Shown here: positions 58,688 to 64,000 of the stretch, piece after piece
Position numbering within the stretch: position 1 is the stretch's first letter
How the letters are laid out: every line of letters begins with the position of its first letter
NCBI GenBank assembly: GCA_963747715.1
Contig: CAVVGB010000003.1
Location: forward strand, 186,001-250,000
DNA: 64,000 bases
Source: CAVVGB01 sp963747715
GTDB lineage: Bacteria; Actinomycetota; Thermoleophilia; Gaiellales; Gaiellaceae
Reading direction: 5' to 3'
Notes under the pieces: model-generated
What the model saw: the letters and a program-made list of their open reading frames with translations, nothing else
Databases searched by the model: none
What the model was told of the DNA's origin: nothing
Made by a program: the position numbers and the translations under genes

Positions 58688-59584
58688 GTGCGGCACCGTC
58701 TTCCTCCCGACGTCCTCCTGCTCATCACGGTGCTGTTCTGGAGCTTCAACTTCACCGTCGTCAAGTACGCGCTCACGCACGGGTGGAAGCCGCTCACGTA
58801 CTCGTCCGTCCGCTTCGCGGTCGGCGCGGTGCTCTTCTCGGCGGTGACCTACGGGCGCGAGGGAAGCCTGCGCGTCCGCCGTGGCGACGTCTGGTTCATG
58901 CTCGGCATCGCGGCGCTCGGCATCTGGCTGAACCAGGTCACGTTCGCCTACTCGGTGCGGTTGACGACCGCCGCCACCGTCGCCCTCATGTTCGGCACGC
59001 TGCCGATCTTCGTCGCGCTCATCTCGCGGGCGTTTCGCCTCGAGCGCCTGCGGCTTCGCCACTGGATCGCGACGGTCATCTCGTTCTCGGGCGTCGCGCT
59101 CGTCGCGCTCGGGTCGTCGGGCGGTCTCGGCGGCGACATCGGCGGCATCCTGCTCGGTCTGGCGGCGTCGGCGACGTGGGCCGCTTACTCGGTGGCGATG
59201 GGGCCGCTCATGCGCCGTTACTCGCCGTACCGGATCAGCGCGTTCATGCTGCTCGCCGGCTCCATCCCGCTCGTGATCTCGGCGGCGACGCAGCTGGTCG
59301 AGCAGGACTGGGACGCGATCGGCTCGCTCGCGTGGGCGGCGTTCTTCTACAGCCTGTTCTTCTCGCTCGTCTTCACGAACATCATGTGGTTCACGGCCAT
59401 CGACCGGGTCGGGGCGGCCCGCGCTTCGCTGTACGCGAACCTCCAGCCGTTCCTGGGAGCGTTCTTCGCCCTAGTCGTCCTGTCCGAGGAGATGGGCGCG
59501 CTCCAGTTCGCGGGCGGCTTCGTGATCGGAGCGGGGATCCTGCTGGCCCGCTTCGCCCGGCCGCCGGCCCCCTCGGTCGACTAG
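58688..59584 (+). CDS. EamA/DMT-family transporter
   Basis: A 298-residue ten-helix drug/metabolite transporter. The two EamA repeats begin at VLLLITVLFWSFNFTVVKYA and GGILLGLAASATWAAYSVAM. ASLYANLQPFLGAFFALVVL is the conserved ninth helix of the second repeat. GTG 58688 is the start by family. It lies 20 bases upstream of the HPPD gene and is probably in the same transcript; it may export or import an aromatic compound, but the substrate is unknown. Confidence 0.88.
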   Translation: MRHRLPPDVLLLITVLFWSFNFTVVKYALTHGWKPLTYSSVRFAVGAVLFSAVTYGREGSLRVRRGDVWFMLGIAALGIWLNQVTFAYSVRLTTAATVALMFGTLPIFVALISRAFRLERLRLRHWIATVISFSGVALVALGSSGGLGGDIGGILLGLAASATWAAYSVAMGPLMRRYSPYRISAFMLLAGSIPLVISAATQLVEQDWDAIGSLAWAAFFYSLFFSLVFTNIMWFTAIDRVGAARASLYANLQPFLGAFFALVVLSEEMGALQFAGGFVIGAGILLARFARPPAPSVD

Positions 59585-59604
59585 ACGGGCCTAGAATCCG
59601 AGGT

Positions 59605-60705
59605 ATGGCCCAGGATTTCATGCCGCTGCTCGGCTGGGACCACCTCGAGCTCTGGGTGGGGAACGCCAAGCAGTCGGCCTACTTCTACGAGCGCGCGCTC
59701 GGCTTCCACCCGACCGCGTACGCAGGCCCCGAGACGGGCGTGCGCGACCGCGCGTCCTACGTCCTCGAGCAGGGCGATGCGCGCTTCGTCGTCACGAGCG
59801 CTCTCAGGCCCGACCACGAGATCGCCCGGCACGCACACATGCACGGCGACGGCGTCAAGTACGTCTCCTTCCGCGTGCCCGACGCGACCGAGGCGTACCG
59901 GCAGGCGCTGCAGCGCGGCGCGCGCGGAGTCGACGAGCCGCGCTGGGTCGAAGACGAGCATGGGCGCGTCGAGCTCGCCTCCATCGCGACGTACGGCGAG
60001 ACGATCCACAACTTCGTGAACCGGGAGGAGTACTCGGGCGCGTATCTCCCCGGCTACCGCGCGGTCGAGAGCGAGAACGGCCAGGTCGACGTCGGCGTCG
60101 GCCTCAAGCTGATCGACCACGTCGTCGGCAACGTCGAGCTCGGCCGCATGAACCACTGGGTCGAGTTCTACGAGCGCTGCCTCGGCTTCCGCGAGCTCAC
60201 GCACTTCACGGACGAGGCGATCTCGACCGAGTACTCGGCGCTCATGAGCAAGGTGATGATGGGCGGCGACGGCCGCTTCAAGCTTCCGATCAACGAGCCG
60301 GCGGAAGGCAAGCGCAAGAGTCAGATCGAGGAGTACCTCGAGTTCTACGGCGGCCCGGGCGTGCAGCACATCGCGTTCGCGACCGACGACATCGTCAACA
60401 CGGTCGAGTCGCTGCGCGAGCGCGGCATCCGCTTCCTCAACACGCCCGACTCCTACTACGAGGACGTCGAGGAGCGAGTGGGCGAGATCGACGAGGAGTG
60501 GTCGTCACTGCGGCGGCTGAAGATCCTCGCCGACCGCGACGACGAGGGCTATCTGCTGCAGATCTTCACGAAGACGGCGCAGGACCGGCCCACCCTCTTC
60601 TTCGAGGTGATCGAGCGCCACGGGGCCGTCGGTTTCGGCGAGGGCAACTTCAAGGCTCTCTTCGAGGCGATCGAGCGCGAGCAGGCGCTCCGCGGCAACC
60701 TCTAG
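59605..60705 (+). CDS. hpd: 4-hydroxyphenylpyruvate dioxygenase
   Basis: A 366-residue HPPD that converts 4-hydroxyphenylpyruvate to homogentisate. The two VOC-type halves are seen; the iron ligands are His in KLIDHVVGNV, His in PGVQHIAFATDDI and Glu in PTLFFEVIERHG. The C-terminal GNFKALFEAIEREQALRG is the capping helix. ATG 59605 follows a GAGGT ribosome binding site. Its TAG stop is the first codon of a repeat element (60702-60744). Confidence 0.95.
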   Translation: MAQDFMPLLGWDHLELWVGNAKQSAYFYERALGFHPTAYAGPETGVRDRASYVLEQGDARFVVTSALRPDHEIARHAHMHGDGVKYVSFRVPDATEAYRQALQRGARGVDEPRWVEDEHGRVELASIATYGETIHNFVNREEYSGAYLPGYRAVESENGQVDVGVGLKLIDHVVGNVELGRMNHWVEFYERCLGFRELTHFTDEAISTEYSALMSKVMMGGDGRFKLPINEPAEGKRKSQIEEYLEFYGGPGVQHIAFATDDIVNTVESLRERGIRFLNTPDSYYEDVEERVGEIDEEWSSLRRLKILADRDDEGYLLQIFTKTAQDRPTLFFEVIERHGAVGFGEGNFKALFEAIEREQALRGNL

Positions 60706-60770
60706 GAGGGTTTGGCGGAATTCGCTCCGCCGAATGGGTGCGATCCAGCGCGCCGCTGGTACTAATCGCC
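60702..60770. mobile_element. truncated copy of the foldback element
   Basis: The first 43 bases (60702-60744) are identical, inverted, to 50219-50261, including the hairpin GGCGGA-ATTCGC-TCCGCC. The next bases, CCAGCGCG, match the full copy only if 83 bases between two GCGAT repeats are skipped (GCGATCCAGCGCG at 60740-60752 equals the reverse complement of 50128-50140). The second terminal repeat is absent. The element starts with the TAG stop of hpd and fills most of the 87-base gap before the FAH-family gene. The end coordinate is approximate. Confidence 0.65.
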
Positions 60771-60792
60771 GCCGGGCGCGATACTCGCGCTC

Positions 60793-61587
60793 GTGAGGCT
60801 CTGCACGTTCGAGGCCGACGGTCGGCTTAGACCCGGTCGCGTCGAGGGTGACCGCGTCGTCGAGCTCGGCGCGTCGTCGCTCGCCGCGTACCTAGCCGAC
60901 GGCGGAGACGACGCCGGCGAGCACCGGTTCGACGACGTTCGCCTGCGCGCGCCGGTCCCGCGTCCACCGTCTGTCCGGGACTTCTACGCCTTCGAGCGCC
61001 ACGTGCGCGAAGCGCGGGCGCAGCGCGGGCTCGAGGTGGCGCCCGAGTGGTACCAGATCCCCGTCTTCTACTTCTCCAACCCGGCCGCGATCTCGGGGCC
61101 CGACGACGAAGTGGCCTTCCCGGAGACGAGCTCGGCGTGGGACTACGAGCTCGAGGCGGCCGTCGTGATCGGCGCGGACGGGAAGCTCGCCGGCTTCACG
61201 ATCATGAACGACTGGTCCGCGCGCGACCTGCAGAAGATGGAGATGGCGGTCGGGCTCGGCCCGGCGAAGGGGAAGGACTTCGCCACCAGCCTCGGGCCCG
61301 TGCTCGTCACCCCGGACGAGCTCGGCGACCTGCGCCTCGAGATGACCGCGCGCGTGAACGGCGAGGAGCGCTCGCGCGGCAACCTCGCTGACATGCACTG
61401 GAGCTGGGACGACCTCCTCGCGCACGCGGCGCGGGATACCCGGCTCGTGCCCGGCGACGTGCTCGGCTCCGGCACCGTCGGGACCGGCTGCATCCTCGAG
61501 CACGGGGACGGGCGCTGGCTCCGGCCGGGCGACGTGGTCGAGCTCGAGATCGAGGGAATCGGCGTCCTTCGTAACGTGATCGGTTAG
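60793..61587 (+). CDS. fumarylacetoacetate hydrolase family protein
   Basis: A 264-residue FAH-family hydrolase. The C-terminal core has SAWDYELEAAVVIGADGKLA, FTIMNDWSARDLQKMEMAVG, KGKDFATSLGPVLVTPDELG and the GDVLGSGTVGTGCILE loop, with metal-binding Glu and Asp residues. In a tyrosine-degradation operon it is expected to cleave fumarylacetoacetate or maleylacetoacetate. It lacks the large N-domain of eukaryotic FAH. GTG 60793 is the start. Its TAG stop abuts a REP-like palindrome. Confidence 0.9.
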   Translation: MRLCTFEADGRLRPGRVEGDRVVELGASSLAAYLADGGDDAGEHRFDDVRLRAPVPRPPSVRDFYAFERHVREARAQRGLEVAPEWYQIPVFYFSNPAAISGPDDEVAFPETSSAWDYELEAAVVIGADGKLAGFTIMNDWSARDLQKMEMAVGLGPAKGKDFATSLGPVLVTPDELGDLRLEMTARVNGEERSRGNLADMHWSWDDLLAHAARDTRLVPGDVLGSGTVGTGCILEHGDGRWLRPGDVVELEIEGIGVLRNVIG

Positions 61588-61614
61588 CCGGGCGGGGCAT
61601 GCCCCGCCCCTACC
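61587..61614 (-). repeat. REP-like palindromic element, copy 2
   Basis: The same 28 bases as at 31175-31202, in opposite orientation, with the perfect 20-base palindrome GGGCGGGGCATGCCCCGCCC at 61590-61609. It begins on the last base of the FAH-family stop codon and lies 35 bases before the homogentisate dioxygenase start. It can form a very stable hairpin that may attenuate or stabilise the operon transcript. Confidence 0.85.
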
Positions 61615-61649
61615 CCGAGTAACGGATCGCCGTCGATATCCTTGGCGCC

Positions 61650-62864
61650 ATGCCGACCTACCAGCGCCTCGGGCGCCTTCCGCGCAAGCGCCACATCCAG
61701 TTTCGGGAGAACGGAACGCTCCTGACGGAGGAGGTCATGGGCCTCCAGGGTTTCGTCGGGAACGAGTCGATCCTGTACCACCTCGTGTCGCCGTGCCGAG
61801 TGAAAGAGGTCGGCGAGTTCGAGCCGATCGTGCGCGACGAATGGGTGCCGGACGGCCATGCGCATCGCCACTTCCGCACTGCCGGCATCCCGGCGGCCGG
61901 CGATGCAGTCACGGGCCGCAAGCTGCTCATGTGGAACAACGACGTCGAGATCGCGCTCTGCCGGCCGACCGAGACGATGGAGCACTACTACCGAAACGGC
62001 GAGGGCGACGAGGTCGTCTTCGTGCACGAGGGCTCCGGCACGCTCGAGACGATCTTCGGTGACCTGCCGTACCGCGAGGGTGACTACATCGTCATTCCGC
62101 GCGGGACGACGTATCGCTTCGCCCCCGAGGGTGAGCAGCGCTACGTCGTTTTCACCTCGCCGGGCCTGATCGAGATCCCGCGGCGCTACCGCAACGAGTA
62201 CGGACAGCTGCTCGAGCATGCGCCGTACTACCACCGCGACATCCACCCGCCGCTCGAGCTGAAGACGCACACCGACCGCGGCGAGTTCGTCGTCAAGGTT
62301 CGCATCAAGGACGGGTACCAGACGTACGTCATCGACTACCACCCGTTCGACGTCGTCGGCTGGGACGGCTACGTGTACCCGTGGACCTTCAACATCAATG
62401 ACTTCGAGCCGATCACGGGGCGCATCCACATGCCGCCGCCGACGCACCAGACGTTCCAGGGCCACAACTTCGTCATCTGCTCGTTCTGTCCGCGCAAGCT
62501 CGACTTCGATCCGCTCGCCATCCCGATCCCGTACCACCACTCGAACCTCAACTCCGAGGAGATGATCTATTACGTCTCCGGGAACTTCGGCTCGCGCAAG
62601 GGGATCGAGATCGGCTCGGTCACGCTCCATCCGTCCGGCATCCCGCACGGCCCGCACCCGGGCCTGGCGGAGAAGGCGATCGGGCTGACGGAGACGCACG
62701 AGCTCGCCGTCATGTGCGACACGTTCTACCCGCTTCGGCTCTCGAACCTGGCGCTCGAGCTCGACGACCCGAGCTACGCGTACTCGTGGTACGAGGAGCC
62801 GAAGGCGGCCGCCGAGGCAGACTCGGCCGACGAAGATCCGGCCGGAGTCACCTCGCACCTTTGA
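61650..62864 (+). CDS. hmgA: homogentisate 1,2-dioxygenase
   Basis: A 404-residue cupin-fold dioxygenase that opens the ring of homogentisate. Seen are RLLMWNNDVE-type GRKLLMWNNDVEIALCRPTE, GDYIVIPRGTTYRF, the HMPPPTHQTFQGHNFVICSF block, PIPYHHSNLNSEEMIYYVSG with metal His and Glu, and VTLHPSGIPHGPHPG with the last His. The family is usually about 380-440 residues. ATG 61650. Its stop overlaps the TTG of the HAD gene (TTGA). Product maleylacetoacetate feeds the FAH-family step. Confidence 0.94.
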   Translation: MPTYQRLGRLPRKRHIQFRENGTLLTEEVMGLQGFVGNESILYHLVSPCRVKEVGEFEPIVRDEWVPDGHAHRHFRTAGIPAAGDAVTGRKLLMWNNDVEIALCRPTETMEHYYRNGEGDEVVFVHEGSGTLETIFGDLPYREGDYIVIPRGTTYRFAPEGEQRYVVFTSPGLIEIPRRYRNEYGQLLEHAPYYHRDIHPPLELKTHTDRGEFVVKVRIKDGYQTYVIDYHPFDVVGWDGYVYPWTFNINDFEPITGRIHMPPPTHQTFQGHNFVICSFCPRKLDFDPLAIPIPYHHSNLNSEEMIYYVSGNFGSRKGIEIGSVTLHPSGIPHGPHPGLAEKAIGLTETHELAVMCDTFYPLRLSNLALELDDPSYAYSWYEEPKAAAEADSADEDPAGVTSHL

Positions 62865-63496
62865 GCGGACGCACCTTGGTCGTCGACTTCGACGGCACTG
62901 TCACGGAAACAGACGTCCTCGACACGATCGCCGGCTCCTTCGGCGATCCCGCGGTGTATCAGGAGGTTGAGGATGGCCTGCACGGAGGGACGATGACGCT
63001 GCGCGAGGTGATCACGCGCGAGTTCGAGCCGGTGAAGATGCCGCTCGAGGAGGCCGTGCAGTGGGCGCTCGACAACGTCAAGATCAGGCCGGGCTTTCGT
63101 GAGCTCGTCGAGCTTGCGCGCGAGCGTGGCTGGCGCGTGGTGGTCGTCTCGAGCGGCTTCCACGAGCTGATCGAGCCGATGCTCGAGCACGAGGGCGTCG
63201 ACGTCGAGCTGCACGCCAACCGAGTGGACGCGCAGCCGGACGGCTGGCGTGTCATCTGGCGCTACGACGACGGCGACTGCGAGGTCTGCGGCGAGTCCTG
63301 CAAGCGCTCCACGGTGCGCAGGCTCGCGGGCGACGACGAGGTCGTCTACATCGGCGACGGCATCTCCGACCGCTGCGCGGCCGAGGCCTCCGACCGGGTC
63401 TTCGCCACGCGGGACCTCGCCGGCTACCTCGACGAGCGCGGCGTGCCCTACGAGCGCTTCGACGACTTCCACTCGATCGTGGAGAGCCTCGCGTGA
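62861..63496 (+). CDS. HAD-superfamily phosphatase (MtnX/SerB-like)
   Basis: A 211-residue HAD-IB type phosphatase. Motif I is LVVDFDGTVTETD (nucleophile Asp and acid Asp), motif II VVVSSGFHELIEP (Ser), and motif III/IV VVYIGDGISDRCAAEASD. A Cys cluster, GDCEVCGESCKRST, precedes motif III and is shared with MtnX-type phosphatases. It starts with TTG 62861 inside the hmgA stop. The substrate is unknown; its place at the end of a tyrosine operon may be only positional. It is coupled to the next gene (GTGA). Confidence 0.87.
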   Translation: MSGRTLVVDFDGTVTETDVLDTIAGSFGDPAVYQEVEDGLHGGTMTLREVITREFEPVKMPLEEAVQWALDNVKIRPGFRELVELARERGWRVVVVSSGFHELIEPMLEHEGVDVELHANRVDAQPDGWRVIWRYDDGDCEVCGESCKRSTVRRLAGDDEVVYIGDGISDRCAAEASDRVFATRDLAGYLDERGVPYERFDDFHSIVESLA

Positions 63497-64000
63497 GCTT
63501 CGAGGTCGAGATCAAGGGCGTGCCGAACGAAGAGGTTCTCCGGGACCTTGTCTCACGCGCGCGCGAGGCGGGCGCCGACACGATCGTCCTCGAGACGACG
63601 CACGAAGCCGGCGATGCCTGGATACGGGCCGGTTTCACCGAGACCGCGCGCGTGCTCGAGGCGCCGGTCGACGAGCTCGAGCGCCACCTCGGGGCGCGCA
63701 AGGAGCCGTCGTACGGCTCGATCCAGGTGCAGAGCGACGACGTCGAGGCGGTCGTGCGCGCCGTTCGCCAATACGTGCCGCGGCTGCCGGGCGGCTCGCA
63801 GGGGAGCGTCGTGCTTCCGCCGGCGGAGGGCTGGACGTCCGTCTACGACGAGCTCTGCGACCGCGAGCCGGAGATGCTGCGGCGCCTTGCGAAGGAGATC
63901 TCGGACCGCATGGGCTCGTTCGTCATCGCCATGGGCGTGGAGGAGGGCGCGGTCGTCCGCTACGTCGCGCTCGAGCGCGGGCGGGTCGTCGACGAGTACC
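63493..64000 (+). CDS. hypothetical protein, N-terminal part (runs off window)
   Basis: About 169 residues from GTG 63493, overlapping the HAD stop (GTGA); the gene continues past base 64000. FEVEIKGVPNEEVLRDLVSR, DTIVLETTHEAGDAWIRAGF (an acetyltransferase-like phrase) and GSQGSVVLPPAEGWTSVYDE are visible, with YVALERGRVVDEY at the end of the window. The repeated beta-alpha layout suggests two related domains, but no family can be named with confidence. Confidence 0.7.
   Translation, partial: MSFEVEIKGVPNEEVLRDLVSRAREAGADTIVLETTHEAGDAWIRAGFTETARVLEAPVDELERHLGARKEPSYGSIQVQSDDVEAVVRAVRQYVPRLPGGSQGSVVLPPAEGWTSVYDELCDREPEMLRRLAKEISDRMGSFVIAMGVEEGAVVRYVALERGRVVDEY

Noticed and set aside
58783..59604. 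N-terminal extension of the HPPD open frame through the DMT transporter gene
   Set aside because: The extension is an Arg-rich shadow of the transporter frame; HPPD starts at ATG 59605 by family alignment.
1..64000. CRISPR arrays, tRNA or rRNA genes, prophage, insertion sequences with transposases
   Set aside because: Looked for in all intergenic gaps; no regularly spaced repeats, cloverleaf-like segments, integrase or transposase coding sequences were seen.

Overview
The window is a GC-rich, gene-dense stretch of a bacterial chromosome. Genes abut or overlap by 4 bases, GTG starts are common, and there are many actinobacterial-type proteins (a PimA-like glycosyltransferase, a PPOX/F420-type flavoprotein, a principal sigma factor, an actinobacterial-style hopanoid operon). 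These features and several lineage-typical small proteins point to a deep-branching actinobacterium, most likely class Thermoleophilia. That placement is an inference from gene content; no rRNA or tRNA gene was seen.

Layout. 0-5 kb: end of an MFS exporter gene, an alpha/beta hydrolase and DNA polymerase IV on the minus strand, divergent from an ArsR/SRPBCC pair under a palindromic operator. 5-11 kb: a catabolic block resembling the gamma-glutamyl (Puu) polyamine/amine pathway (SDR, aldehyde dehydrogenase, PuuD-like hydrolase, glutamine-synthetase-like ligase) divergent from an APC permease. 11-14.8 kb: PPOX flavoprotein and ornithine cyclodeaminase family genes, a class III CoA transferase and membrane proteins. 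14.9-24 kb: a hopanoid operon, hpnC-hpnD-hpnE-shc-hpnA-hpnH-hpnG-ispH, followed by a prephenate dehydratase. 24-27.7 kb: thioredoxin-TPR, HDAC-like, SDR and 5'-3' exonuclease operon (minus). 27.7-31.2 kb: topoisomerase III and the principal sigma factor, with unusual palindromes. 31.2-36.4 kb: DnaA-box-like clusters around a small LuxR protein, a wrecked HD-GYP gene, a MalT-type LuxR regulator and another one-domain LuxR protein. This stretch reads less GC-rich than its surroundings.

36.4-44.9 kb: adenosine-deaminase-like enzyme, small proteins, aminotransferase, DUF2269-type membrane proteins, a PimA-like glycosyltransferase with a UPF0104 membrane partner, glycerate kinase, a cNMP-domain protein and an orphan DNA methyltransferase. 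44.9-47.5 kb: exonuclease VII genes xseA and xseB separated by a DUF885 gene. 47.5-55.4 kb: methyltransferases, DUF4386 and DUF1643 proteins, a 171-bp foldback repeat, a membrane coiled-coil protein, and a UbiE-like / UbiA-like / class A beta-lactamase-like operon. 55.4-58.6 kb: proline dehydrogenase, a YhhQ-type transporter, a LURP-one protein and FabL. 58.7-64 kb: DMT transporter and tyrosine degradation genes (HPPD, FAH-family, homogentisate dioxygenase), with repeats in two of the gaps, followed by a HAD phosphatase and an unfinished gene.

Three cross-cutting observations. (1) Nine otherwise sound genes carry twelve single-base frame breaks, and in every one the sequence holds one base too many, which suggests insertion-biased sequencing error. 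(2) Two families of dispersed palindromic repeats sit at gene 3' ends: a 28-nt REP-like element (two copies) and a 171-bp foldback element with a deletion derivative 10 kb away. (3) Two genes appear to start at CTG inside CTGA stop/start overlaps. I did not find CRISPR arrays, phage genes, insertion sequences or RNA genes.
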